Of a stretch of 45,277 nucleotides of DNA, positions 24,662 through 34,800 are shown one piece after another (position 1 is the stretch's first letter; the number at the start of each line of letters is the position of its first letter). The translations under genes and the position numbers were made by a program. The DNA lies in NCBI GenBank assembly GCA_009881065.1, contig WXFE01000057.1, positions 1 through 45,277 of the forward strand, read 5' to 3'. A model generated the notes under the pieces. That model was not told where the DNA came from. It ran no database searches and saw only the letters and a list, made by a program, of their open reading frames with translations. This stretch comes from Bacteroidales bacterium (GTDB lineage: Bacteria > Bacteroidota > Bacteroidia > Bacteroidales > VadinHA17).

Positions 24662-24813
24662 ATGTTTTTCTGCAAGGTAATGTATATTTTCACAACAACT
24701 CCTGATTGTTGTACCTGTCAGGCATCATGCCCTAAAATATATGAAAGAAATAGTAAACTTGGGAGAATATTTCTATTTTTATCCAACCATTGAAGAACTT
24801 AACCTGAAATGAT

Positions 24814-26313
24814 ATGAAAGAGGAGACAAAAAAAATCACAAGACGGTCATTTGTAGGCACTACAGGTGCTGCATTTGCCGGACTTACAATTCTGCCCGGC
24901 AACGTTGTCAGCGGGCTTGGCCACCGGGCGCCCAGTGACAAGTTGAACATCGCCGCAATTGGTATCGGAGGTATGGGTGCCTCAAATCTCAGGAATGTTG
25001 CAGCAACAGAAAACATAGTCGCACTTTGTGACGTGGACTGGGGCTACTCGAAGAGGGTCTTTGAAGCCTATCCGGCAGCGAAGCGATTCTGGGATTACCG
25101 GAAGATGTATGATGAGATGGGCAAGTCAATTGATGCCGTCATCATTGCAACGGCAGACCACACTCATGCAATTACTGCTGCTCACGCGATGACCATGGGC
25201 AAGCATGTCTACCTGCAGAAACCCCTTACCCACACTGTATATGAATCGAGACTTCTGACCAGACTTGCAGCGAAGCATAAAGTGGCAACATCGATGGGTA
25301 ATCAGGGCTCCTCAGCAATCGGAGTAGACCTTGTACAGGAGTGGATACAGAACCGCGAAATAGGTGAGGTTACGAAGGTAGAAGCCTTCACTGACCGTCC
25401 GATATGGCCTCAGGGCATGAACCGGCCTGCGAAAGTAGATAAGGTGCCGAAGACACTTGACTGGGACCTGTTCCTGGGACCTGCTCCCGTCAGGCCTTAC
25501 AACGCCATATATCATCCCTGGAACTGGAGGGGATGGTGGGATTTCGGAACCGGCGCGCTGGGTGATATGGCATGCCATATCCTGCATCCTGTCTTCAAAT
25601 CTCTCAGGCTTAAATACCCGACAAAAGTACAGGCAAGCTCAACCCTGCTGCTGACTGACTGTGCTCCAAACGCACAGACTGTGAAGTATATCTATCCTGC
25701 CAGAACGGCGCCATCACATTACAAGATTGACCTGCCTGAAGTGGAGGTGATATGGTATGACGGTGGACTTCAGCCTATGAAGCCCGAAGGATGGCCGGAA
25801 GGAAAGGATATGAATGACTCGGGGGGCGGAGTCATCTTCCATGGTACCAAGGATAAGCTCATATGCGGTTGCTATGGCATTAATCCATGGCTCCTCTCAG
25901 GCAGGGTGCCAAATGCTCCTGTAACTGAAAGACGTGTAGAGAATGCCACCAGGGGAGGCCATGAGATGGATTGGGTAAGAGCATGCAAGGAAAGCCCCGA
26001 AAACAGAATTCCCACCAAGTCTGATTTTGCCGAAGCCGGTCCGTTCAATGAAATGGTAGTAATGGGTGTCCTGGCCGTAAGGCTCCAGGGACTGAACAAG
26101 ATTCTCGAGTGGGACGGGGAAAAGATGGAGTTTACCAATATCAAAGATGATGAGACAATAAAGATCTGTATCGAGGATAATTTTACCATTACTGACGGTC
26201 ACCCGACATTCAACAAGAAGTGGACCGATCCGATCATTGCGAAGCAGTTTGCCACCGAAATGGTCAGGCATACCTATCGTGACGGCTGGTCACTTCCCGA
26301 AATGCCTGCATAA
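24814..26313 (+). CDS. Tat-exported Gfo/Idh/MocA family oxidoreductase
   Basis: 499 residues. Twin-arginine signal near the N-terminus (KITRRSFVGTTGAAFAG), then a Rossmann fold (IAAIGIGGMGASNLRN near 46), VALCDVDWGYSKRVFE, ATADHTHAITAAHAM and GKHVYLQKPLTH, in which the catalytic Lys of the family (EKP) is in QKP. The later half has WDLFLGPAP, YHPWNWRGWWDFGTGALGDMACHILHP and GGGVIFHGTKDK, markers of a large secreted Bacteroidota/Planctomycetes subgroup. Export folded through Tat lets the enzyme bind NAD in the cytoplasm first. Followed after 71 bases by the DUF1080 gene, a pairing expected for oxidation of glycosides at C3 followed by cleavage. Confidence 0.9.
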   Translation: MKEETKKITRRSFVGTTGAAFAGLTILPGNVVSGLGHRAPSDKLNIAAIGIGGMGASNLRNVAATENIVALCDVDWGYSKRVFEAYPAAKRFWDYRKMYDEMGKSIDAVIIATADHTHAITAAHAMTMGKHVYLQKPLTHTVYESRLLTRLAAKHKVATSMGNQGSSAIGVDLVQEWIQNREIGEVTKVEAFTDRPIWPQGMNRPAKVDKVPKTLDWDLFLGPAPVRPYNAIYHPWNWRGWWDFGTGALGDMACHILHPVFKSLRLKYPTKVQASSTLLLTDCAPNAQTVKYIYPARTAPSHYKIDLPEVEVIWYDGGLQPMKPEGWPEGKDMNDSGGGVIFHGTKDKLICGCYGINPWLLSGRVPNAPVTERRVENATRGGHEMDWVRACKESPENRIPTKSDFAEAGPFNEMVVMGVLAVRLQGLNKILEWDGEKMEFTNIKDDETIKICIEDNFTITDGHPTFNKKWTDPIIAKQFATEMVRHTYRDGWSLPEMPA

Positions 26314-26384
26314 TGTTAAAATCTGACAGGCAGGTTGGTTTTGCTGAATTGAAAATCAAAACAAATACTTAAAATTAATAACTT

Positions 26385-27131
26385 ATGAAACTGATTAAGA
26401 CAATGTTTGTTCTTCTCCTTGCAGTCTCGTTTGTCTCCTGTGGAACAGGAAAGGGGAAAAAGGATGCTGAAAAGAAATCGACTGAAGCCGAGGTATGGAC
26501 TTTTCTCTTTGACGGATCAGGAACCCATGGCTGGCGTAACTACAACAAGACCACCTTTCCCGAACAGGGATGGGAAGTTGTTGATGGCACTCTGCATTGC
26601 ATAGGTTCCGGAAGGGGCGAAGCAGGCGGTGGTGGCGGTGACATCATCTATGACAAGAAATTCTCGAACTTCCACCTCAAGCTGGAATGGAAGATATCAG
26701 AAGGCGGAAACAGCGGAATTTTCTACCTGGCGCAGGAAGGCCCGGAATGGGATTATATATATAAGACTGCTCCCGAGATGCAGGTTCTTGACAATGAAAG
26801 GCACCCTGATGCCGAGGCTGGCAAGGACGGAAACCGTCAGGCAGGTTCACTCTATGACCTTATCCCTGCAAACCCGCAGAATGCCAAGCCGGCAGGTGAG
26901 TGGAACACAGCTGAGATCAAGGTTTACAAGGGATCTGTATGGCACATCCAGAATGGCGAGACCATTCTCGAATACCATCTCTGGACCCCCGAATGGAACA
27001 ATCTTGTTGCTGGCAGCAAATTCCCCGCACTGAATCCCGACTGGGCCAATGTTGCCTCCGAGGGTTACATAGGCCTGCAGGATCACGGCGATGACGTCTG
27101 GTATCGTAATGTCCAGATCAGGGAATTGTAA
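26385..27131 (+). CDS. DUF1080 lipoprotein, 3-keto-disaccharide hydrolase/lyase family
   Basis: 248 residues with a lipobox (VSFVSC, Cys20), so likely lipid-anchored. The single DUF1080 domain, a concanavalin-like beta sandwich, runs from about residue 36: FLFDGSGTHGWRNY, WEVVDGTLHCIGSG, DIIYDKKFSNFHLKLEWKIS, GGNSGIFY, PEMQVLDNERHPD, AGSLYDLIP, WNTAEIKV, and GYIGLQDHGDDVWYRNVQIREL at the end. Members have been shown to cleave 3-ketoglycosides made by Gfo/Idh/MocA dehydrogenases. It probably shares a transcript with the Tat-exported oxidoreductase upstream. The intergenic part downstream (27132-27333) carries the 61-62-bp repeats. Confidence 0.9.
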   Translation: MKLIKTMFVLLLAVSFVSCGTGKGKKDAEKKSTEAEVWTFLFDGSGTHGWRNYNKTTFPEQGWEVVDGTLHCIGSGRGEAGGGGGDIIYDKKFSNFHLKLEWKISEGGNSGIFYLAQEGPEWDYIYKTAPEMQVLDNERHPDAEAGKDGNRQAGSLYDLIPANPQNAKPAGEWNTAEIKVYKGSVWHIQNGETILEYHLWTPEWNNLVAGSKFPALNPDWANVASEGYIGLQDHGDDVWYRNVQIREL

Positions 27132-27170
27132 TCATCATCATCATCAGGATAGATAATTACCCAATATGTA

Positions 27171-27316
27171 GATATTATCCCTGAGGGCAGGTAGCGGCGG
27201 GTCTCAGACCCGCCGCTATGTGTCCATATACAGATATTACCCCGGGGGCAGGTGGCGACGGGTCTCAGACCCGTCGGTACGTACCCATATACAGATAATT
27301 ACCCCCGGGGCAGGCA
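27171..27316. repeat. Tandem 61-62-bp palindromic repeat, two full copies and a partial third
   Basis: Units start with GATATTA or GATAATTA at 27171, 27233 and 27294; a stub (GATAATTACCC) at 27152 may be a further remnant. The first full copy contains a 27-base near-perfect palindrome, 13-base arms around one base (27192-27218); the second has 10-base arms (27256-27276). Each core has the GGGTCTCAGACCC centre, and both copies are followed by CCATATACAGATA. They lie between convergent genes (DUF1080 and HD), where such a hairpin could end transcription from both sides. It resembles dispersed REP-like elements, but only a genome-wide search could show that. Confidence 0.8.
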
Positions 27317-27333
27317 GATATCATATGTATATA

Positions 27334-27924
27334 TCACGCCCCGGGTGCCGGATTCCCATACAATCCGATATCCTCGGCCACCTCCCGCATACCTGATATT
27401 GTGTCTGAGATAAGGTCGTTCAGGTCAACATTGAGCATGGCTGCACCCTTTTCGATGACACTCCGGTTAACACCTGCGGCGAACCTTTTGTCTGTCCATT
27501 TTTTGCGGACTGACTTTGCCTCCATGTCAAGCACGCTTCGTGAAGGCCTGACGAGTGCACTCGTGGTCACGAGTCCGGTCAGCTCATCAATTGCAAACAG
27601 CGTTTTCTCAAGGAGAGTAAGGGGCTCGACCTCAGAGCAGATGCCATATCCATGGCTGACTACAGCTCTGACATACTCCTCCGGCCATCCCTCTTCCTTA
27701 AGTATCTTCTCCGTCATGGTGCAGTGCTGGTCAGGGTACATCTCATAATCGAGATCATGCACCAGTCCGATGATTCCCCACTTTTCCTCATCTTCGCCGT
27801 GCTTGCGCGCCATGTATCTCATTACAGCCTCAACTGAAAGAGCGTGTTTGTAGAGGCTGTCTGACTTGTTGTACCTTCTGAAAAGCTCCAGAGCTTCTTC
27901 CCTGGTGGGTATTTTGCCTGTCAT
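27334..27924 (-). CDS. HD-domain (HDIG-type) putative phosphohydrolase
   Basis: 196 residues. The HD superfamily metal set is visible: His in LYKHALSVE near residue 26, HD in LVHDLDYE near 56, His in VVSHGYG near 89, and Asp in FAIDELTGLV near 112. The family hydrolyses phosphate esters of nucleotides or related compounds. The protein is of the short stand-alone HDIG type common in bacteria, with no sensor or transmembrane part. The C-terminal third (VLDMEAKSVRKKW and GMREVAEDIGLY) is helical and typical of the stand-alone group. Exact substrate unknown. It sits downstream of the C25 protease gene on the same strand, 45 bases after its stop. Confidence 0.8.
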   Translation of the reverse strand: MTGKIPTREEALELFRRYNKSDSLYKHALSVEAVMRYMARKHGEDEEKWGIIGLVHDLDYEMYPDQHCTMTEKILKEEGWPEEYVRAVVSHGYGICSEVEPLTLLEKTLFAIDELTGLVTTSALVRPSRSVLDMEAKSVRKKWTDKRFAAGVNRSVIEKGAAMLNVDLNDLISDTISGMREVAEDIGLYGNPAPGA

Positions 27925-27969
27925 TTCCTGATATTATTGTGATAAATGCAATTGGAATATCCCGTAGGG

Positions 27970-30900
27970 TTACTTTTTGACTGCCTTCATCGAGAAGCTC
28001 CTGCTCCCGTATGAGACCCGTAGCGTATAGAGGCCTGATCCGAGGTGCCGGCAATTGAACGGAATCCGGTTCCTGCCGGGCGACAGTTCAGCCACCGACC
28101 GCATGACGATCCTTCCGGAAGTATCAATGAGTTCAAAATTTGCCGTCTCACTTCCCTCAAAGTCAACTTCCAGCGAGAACTCCTCAGTAAAAGGATTGGG
28201 ATGCAGGATTACCTGATTTTCATTGATTTCCGGTCCGGTTCCTGATATGACAAACGAGACGACAGCGGTATCATTTCCTGCATAGCCGTCTTCCGGAAGC
28301 CTGCTGTAAATATGAATCTGGTATGGTATATCCTTCAGCAAACTGCATTTCCGGGTGAATGCCACAATGGCAGTATCGCCCGGGTCGATTTTCCTGTAGA
28401 AGGTTTCATTGACCAAATCCCCCTGGTTGATACTGTATGCCAGCGGGAAGCTGGTCAGTGCAGTGCGTCCGAGGTTGATCACCCTCCCCTTTACGGTCAC
28501 ATCTGTAAGCAGTGACTCTGGTGAGGGGGCAAAGACCGAATCAATATGGAGGTCCGCATCAAGGAATGAAATGTCGGGGAAAGTGACCTGGTCAAGCCAT
28601 GCTGCATCAAGTCCGCCTGAGAGTGAGACATCCTTTGAATAAATCCATTCCAGCAGGTGTACACCCGGCTTGAGTACTTTCTTTCTCAGCGCCCAGGGTG
28701 TGTCACCCGAGATCTGCATGTCAATGACACTGTCTACCCTGAAGGTCAGCTTGTCATATGTGTGTTCGGAGGAGACCCGAACATAAAATGAGAGGGTGTC
28801 GGCAACAGGGTTATTGACATATATGGCAAGGATCGATTCCGTTTTGTCAGGTATCGGAGCTGACCTTGCGGAATGAACGTTCTCATACGATGCCGTGGAT
28901 GTTATTATCCACGGGTATTCTCCATTCATTATCCACGGGAACACGTCGAACCTGTTGAACTCCCAGGTTTCGCGTGTTTTACCCGTACTGAGTGACCACT
29001 TGCCCCTTGTTTCATATTTGCCGCATATAAAGCTTACATCGTAGGGGATTACCTTCCCGGATCCGGCAAGGAGTGAGATTTCCGCTTCAAAATAAATATC
29101 CTTTACCTCTCCTGGTTTTATGCTGTCAGTAGTCAGTTCTGGCTGCAATACGGTTAGCAATGATCCGGTATTGGTTATCTTCACTACCCCGGTGGCAGCG
29201 GCTGATCCGTCATTTTTTACCCTGACCCTGAGATGCAGTTTTTCTCCCGCATCGGGAAGGAAATTGGAGTTCCCCAACTGGGAATCGTCATGAATGGCTG
29301 AAATAATTTTCAGCTCCGGGGCATTAAGGGTCATGTCAATACCATACCTGTACTCTTCGCTGCCACCTTTTATGCTGAGCAGCAGTGCTGCCAGCTCACC
29401 ATCCTCCACACTGTCTGAAACCCTGAAGATGAACTTGCCGTTTATTGTGCGTGTCTGTCCCGGAAGCAACACCCCTATGGAAGCAGTATCAGCTTCCAGT
29501 GTTATCATCCCTGAAACGATGCTTAGCCTTGCTGTCAGCTTTGAGGTATGCGCCTTCCCGATATTCTTCACAGTAATCCGCAGATTCACCGGTTCGCTGT
29601 AGTCGGGAAGACCATTTCCATTGCCATCGGCGTCATCGAATACTATGTCGGTGACCGTTATGAATGGTTCAGAAACATCTCCGAAATGAATGGTTTTGTA
29701 GAAAGGCACCATATTCTGTCCTGTGACCACCAGGAGGCATGAATCCCTGACGCCTTCCGGAATAGTCAGGGAGATGTTCCCGGAAGGACTGACGAACCTT
29801 GCATCCCACAGCGTGTCAAAATTTGACAGTGCTGCGTATGCAAAAGGCCCGGCAAAGAAACTCAGTGTCTGCAGTTGCCGGGGCACCCTGTCCGGAAGGT
29901 CTATTCTGAAAGTGTCAGGCCTGCCTATTACCGGAGAGAGTGAAGGATCACCCAGCAGGATGTATGTCTCCCAGTAATACTTCTTGCGCGGACTGGTACT
30001 GGCCGATACGGACATGTTGCCTGAAAAGTTTATCTGACCCATGGTGTAGTACCATTCGCCCGGTGGTTCACCGTGCGTATGGAATAGTCTGTCAAAGGCT
30101 CCTGCGCCGGTAGTTTCAAAGGTGACGTTCGGACCAGGCGTTCCCGGACCCACTGCCCAGAAGAAATCATCGCTCCAGTAAGAGTCATTGGTACATCCTA
30201 TATATCCGATGGCCCCCTTCCCCGGGGTGGCAACCATGGCTGTGCCAAAGCACGAAGGAACGTTTATCTGGGCTGTGCGGCAGGCATTGGCGATGATGAG
30301 AGGGTACTTGTTTTCATTGCTGAACTCGTTCATCATCGAGGTTCTGAAAGCAGGGTCACTGAAGCCGGTGGCTTCACCATGACCGGTATAGTTCAGTATG
30401 CTGACTCCCTTGTTGAAAACAATCTTCAGCGAGTCATCCTTCTGAGGCGAGTCAGGATAGAGCCAGCCGATGGCATCAAGGGATGTGTCTGTTTTCAGGT
30501 AAGTATTGTAGATGTATGACACCTGCCCGTTCATATACAGCTCATATCCCGGCGCATTGCCTGCTGTGACGAGTGCCCGTGACCAGTTGTCAACAGCGGG
30601 GCCAAGCCTGTTGGTCTCGTAATCGATAATTTTCCTGACCATCCCCTTCATCTGGGTGGTATCTGATGCCGGGAGCCTGCCAATGAATAGCTCAGGGATA
30701 TAGTCGCCCCCGCCATCAAATTCGCCGTAGTAAAGATCTGACACAAAGGTGGTTCCTTGTGATGTGGGTATTATGGACTGATCGCCGGCGATCATCAGGT
30801 AATGTACCGGAATCCCCTTTTCCTGAAGATCAAAATAAACGGCAGATATCCTGTTTTTCAGATCCTTGTATATTGAATCAGAAGGTCCTGATTTCTTGTA

Positions 30901-31704
30901 AATTACAGTTGTACGTATTCCCTTCAGCGCTTTCCATTTGACCAGTGGTTCCAGATGTTTTCTGAAAATGGAGTCGGTGACTATGATCATGTGAACAGGC
31001 TGGTCAGTATAGCCTGTAATATAGGAGTCTGAAGCAAATCCGCCCTTGTTGACCGGATCTTCCGGTTGTTCCTCACCCTTTGTTGCTTCCGGTTTGAACC
31101 CGATCACCACCTTCATTGACGTGATAAGATCGACGTATCTGCCCCCTGGATTGTAGAAAGCCGGTGAGACTGTGATATTTGCCAGCCGGCGGCCCCTGAA
31201 TATGCCTTCGTGAGTCACCTTTACCGTATCATGCATCAGGATGTTCTGACTGCCATAGGCTTTCCGGTCCTTGACGGTGATTCTGTTATCGCGTACCTGA
31301 TTCTTGGTTCTTGCCGGCTGTGCCGGGAAAAGCTCGGCTTGGGCGGCTCCATGGTCAGCAAAACGAATTCTGCGCGAAGTCACTTCCGAGATGGAAACAA
31401 CCACCTCCATTCCATCCGGTACTTCAACAAGCTGGCTCCATACCGGCAGCTCCGGCTGTCCGGTCTCGTGAGACTGATGGTGCCCCGGAAGAAACAGCCT
31501 CAGGTACTTGCCTGACGGGTCGGTAATGGTCTGAAATTTTGATTCACCTGAACGGTAGATGAAGTCAGACGGCTGACACGACATTTTTATGCCAGGTTTG
31601 TCGCCAGCCCTCCTTTCGGCATTAGCCTGGGAATCAGCATCGGGCAGGTTTAGCAGAAGCATAATAGCCGCCAACACTGCAGTTGCCCTCTGTTCTAACC
31701 TCAT
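27970..31704 (-). CDS. Type IX-secreted gingipain-like peptidase, family C25
   Basis: 1244 residues from the ATG at 31704, which begins a signal peptide (MRLEQRATAVLAAIMLLLNL); an upstream TTG at 31725 is less likely. The N-terminal propeptide-like part is followed by a C25 domain with GFASDSYITGYTD and VHYLMIAGDQ. The catalytic His is residue 442 (NYTGHGEATG) and the catalytic Cys is residue 475 (IANACRTAQ). Several Ig-like/adhesion-type beta domains follow, with DADGNGNGLPDYSEP near 700 and NFLPDAGEKL near 815, which resemble calcium-binding turns. The last 85 residues (LHPNPFTEEFSLEV...SGLYTLRVSYGSRSF) form a type A T9SS sorting domain. So it should be secreted or displayed by PorSS. Substrate unknown. 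Confidence 0.9.
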   Translation of the reverse strand: MRLEQRATAVLAAIMLLLNLPDADSQANAERRAGDKPGIKMSCQPSDFIYRSGESKFQTITDPSGKYLRLFLPGHHQSHETGQPELPVWSQLVEVPDGMEVVVSISEVTSRRIRFADHGAAQAELFPAQPARTKNQVRDNRITVKDRKAYGSQNILMHDTVKVTHEGIFRGRRLANITVSPAFYNPGGRYVDLITSMKVVIGFKPEATKGEEQPEDPVNKGGFASDSYITGYTDQPVHMIIVTDSIFRKHLEPLVKWKALKGIRTTVIYKKSGPSDSIYKDLKNRISAVYFDLQEKGIPVHYLMIAGDQSIIPTSQGTTFVSDLYYGEFDGGGDYIPELFIGRLPASDTTQMKGMVRKIIDYETNRLGPAVDNWSRALVTAGNAPGYELYMNGQVSYIYNTYLKTDTSLDAIGWLYPDSPQKDDSLKIVFNKGVSILNYTGHGEATGFSDPAFRTSMMNEFSNENKYPLIIANACRTAQINVPSCFGTAMVATPGKGAIGYIGCTNDSYWSDDFFWAVGPGTPGPNVTFETTGAGAFDRLFHTHGEPPGEWYYTMGQINFSGNMSVSASTSPRKKYYWETYILLGDPSLSPVIGRPDTFRIDLPDRVPRQLQTLSFFAGPFAYAALSNFDTLWDARFVSPSGNISLTIPEGVRDSCLLVVTGQNMVPFYKTIHFGDVSEPFITVTDIVFDDADGNGNGLPDYSEPVNLRITVKNIGKAHTSKLTARLSIVSGMITLEADTASIGVLLPGQTRTINGKFIFRVSDSVEDGELAALLLSIKGGSEEYRYGIDMTLNAPELKIISAIHDDSQLGNSNFLPDAGEKLHLRVRVKNDGSAAATGVVKITNTGSLLTVLQPELTTDSIKPGEVKDIYFEAEISLLAGSGKVIPYDVSFICGKYETRGKWSLSTGKTRETWEFNRFDVFPWIMNGEYPWIITSTASYENVHSARSAPIPDKTESILAIYVNNPVADTLSFYVRVSSEHTYDKLTFRVDSVIDMQISGDTPWALRKKVLKPGVHLLEWIYSKDVSLSGGLDAAWLDQVTFPDISFLDADLHIDSVFAPSPESLLTDVTVKGRVINLGRTALTSFPLAYSINQGDLVNETFYRKIDPGDTAIVAFTRKCSLLKDIPYQIHIYSRLPEDGYAGNDTAVVSFVISGTGPEINENQVILHPNPFTEEFSLEVDFEGSETANFELIDTSGRIVMRSVAELSPGRNRIPFNCRHLGSGLYTLRVSYGSRSFSMKAVKK

Positions 31705-31828
31705 AACCTGAATATATGAAGCCAAGATAACTAAAAATTACCTTAATATATATCCCGGAAGTGATTTCAACCGTTATATAAATTGTATTAGTATATTTAA
31801 ATATAAATTAAGGGAAATTGTTCAGGGT

Positions 31829-34800
31829 ATGAAGAAGGGATTCAAAATTACGATACTCCTTCTATTATTATCATTATCAGTATTTTCGCAGGTCAACAGG
31901 TATGGTACCCCTTTGATCAGCCGGTTTGATGCATCCGCTACTCCGGGAGAGCTCCGAAATCTGTGTATCACAATGGACAAAAGCGGGGTGATGTATTTTG
32001 GCAATGAATCCGGAGGAATTGTCACATATAACGGCAGCAGGTGGGGGAAGATAAACACCCCGGGTATCGGAGCAGTTACCACACTGATCACTGACACACA
32101 TGGAATTGTATATGCCGGAGGAAGCAGGGGATTCGGTTTCCTGCAACCTGACAATACAGGCAGAATGGTCTATGTTTCACTGGCAGGGCTTACAGGAAGC
32201 GGGGAAGAGATCTACAGTCCCATAACCTCAAGTACGGCAGACAGTAATTATGTCTATTTCAGTGATGGCAGGAGACTGTTTGTCAAAGATCCTAAAAAGG
32301 ATTCAGTTTCAGTTATCGACCTGAAGAGGGAATTGGGGATAAAAGATGTTTCTGCGTTGCTTGCATTTGACAACAGGCTGATAATTGCTGACAACCAGAA
32401 GGGATTATTTGCCCGCAGCGCTGACAGAACCGGCAGAATACCGGGAGGAGAGAAAGTGGCACCTGCCGGATTTATACGGCTTCTTCCATATGACAGAGAC
32501 AATCTTCTCATTGGCGATGCACAAAATGGACTGATGCTGTTTAACATCAGAACAGGCGCTATCGCTTTTCTTCCGGCAGACACGAAATCAAAGAGCGTGG
32601 TGCAAAGAGGTTCACTCACCGATGTTGCCCTGCTTCCCGGCAACCTGATTGCTGCTGGTTATTCGGACAGGGGAGGGGTCTACATATATAGTCATGAGGG
32701 AACGCTTCTCCAGCATATATCAGAAAGAACCGCTGCAGTGACTGAGTCTTCAGTGACGGCCATGTACTGCAACAATACATCCAATTCACAACTATGGTTC
32801 TGTACCAGCGGCTTTATAAACAGGGCTTCCATATCATTGCCGGCATCCGGGTTCACACCCGCCGCCGGTATCACTTCTGTCTGCGGTCCGGTAGCAGAAT
32901 ATGCCGGGGAAATATACGCCGGAACTGAAAATGGCCTTCTTGTCAGTTACACTGATCCGTCAGGTGAGAGGAGATTCAGGATAAAAGGGGGCCAGGGAGC
33001 CAGGGTCTATTCACTTGCCCCCGTGGACCTCCCGGAAGGAAGAGTGCTGCTGGCTGCCACAGAAAACGGACTCCTGCAACTTGACAGTTATGACGATCTG
33101 GAACGGTTTCTTCCCGGGCTGCACCTCACTGCTGCCCGCAACTCGGGCATGAATCCCGGGATAATGATATCAGGCTCACCCGACGGAACAGTCAGAACGT
33201 TGGTTCATGATGGCTACGAATGGGAAATCAGGCACACCATCAGCAACGCGGTTACAGGTCGCATCAGTGATATTGAACAGACCACACCGGGTGACTGGTG
33301 GCTGTTAACATCAGATCCGGTATCACTGGTAAGAATGCGCTGTGAGTCAAATGACACGTCATTTGTAGTTTATGGCAGGTATAAGGGAGTGATATCTGAC
33401 ACCCTGAACAGCCTTGCCGTCATTAATAACAATCTTTACCTGTGCACAGGCAGGGGTATCTCTGTTTATGACGGGCAGGATGATACTTTCAGGAAGGATC
33501 ATGATCTGACAGGAAAGACTTTTGATGAGGCCAATATCAGGATTCTGATCAGCGCACCTGAAGGGGAAGTGATCATATCAGGCTATGACGCGCGCAACTT
33601 TGATGCTATAGTCGCAACCACCCGCCAGGGTCATGTGGTCTTCAGACGTCAGTTTGATTTCCTGCCTGACCTGGCAACAACGGGAATATCCTATGCTGAC
33701 GGAAGCGTCTGGCTTGCAAAGGGGCAGAACCTCTTTGTAATGGATAAGTCAAAGCTTGCGTTCAGGTACGGTGATTTCAGTACTCTGTTTACCAGGATCA
33801 GCACCGGAAGCGGACATATCCTCATGGATGGCACCTTCTATACCGATTCGAAGGAGGGGCAACGGATACCCTCTGCAATACAGCCTGCCAGACCTGGCAT
33901 CACCATTTCCCACAGAGACAACAACCTTACCTTTAACTGGACAACCACCTCCTATATTGATGAGGAGAAGACTGAGTACAGGCACCGCCTGGAGGGTTAT
34001 GATGATGACTGGTCATCCTGGGAAAAGCGCACCTGCAGGGATTACACCAATCTGCCCTCCGGTGATTACCGGTTTGTTGTAAAGGCAAGAACAATAACAG
34101 GGTTTGAGGGAGAGGAGATTTCCTATTCATTTTCTGTCAAGAGGCCGTGGCTGAGCTCCCTTGTGGCAAAACTTTTCTACATAGTCATTGCCGGCTGGCT
34201 CCTGTTCCTCCTGATGAGATACTCTGCAAGGAGGCTGCGCATAAGGAACAAGAGGCTTGACAACCTGCTCAGGCAAAGGAATGAAGCTGCGGCAAAAGGG
34301 AGGAACGAGATAGAAGGGCTTGAAAAATATGCCGGCCTGGTTCAGCAGACTCTGCTGCATTCAGAGAGGAGGCTGGGAGAGGCCATCCCGAACAGTTTCC
34401 TCCTTAACAGACCCAAAGGTGCTGTCAGCGGAGATTTTTTCTGGATATCCAGGCAGGGAGAGAGATCAATAATAGCTGCAGGTGACTGTACGGGTCACGG
34501 GGTGCCATCAGCACTTCGTACGGTAATGGCTCTTTGCTTCCTTGATGAGATAGCTGACAGACCGGGATATATGAGTACCTCGGAGATGCTGAGGGAATTC
34601 AGGAACAGGCTGATCAGGGCTTTCTCAACCCTTCCTGCCGATGAATTGCAGAGTGAGGGCATTGACATATCGCTGCTTTCGATTGACACAGAAAGGAAGA
34701 CTGTTGAATATTCGGGCGCAGCCATGCAATGCTTCAGGGTCAGGGAGATGAGTGACCAGGAGAGGATCAAATGGTACAACGGCGAATTCAAACCTAATGC

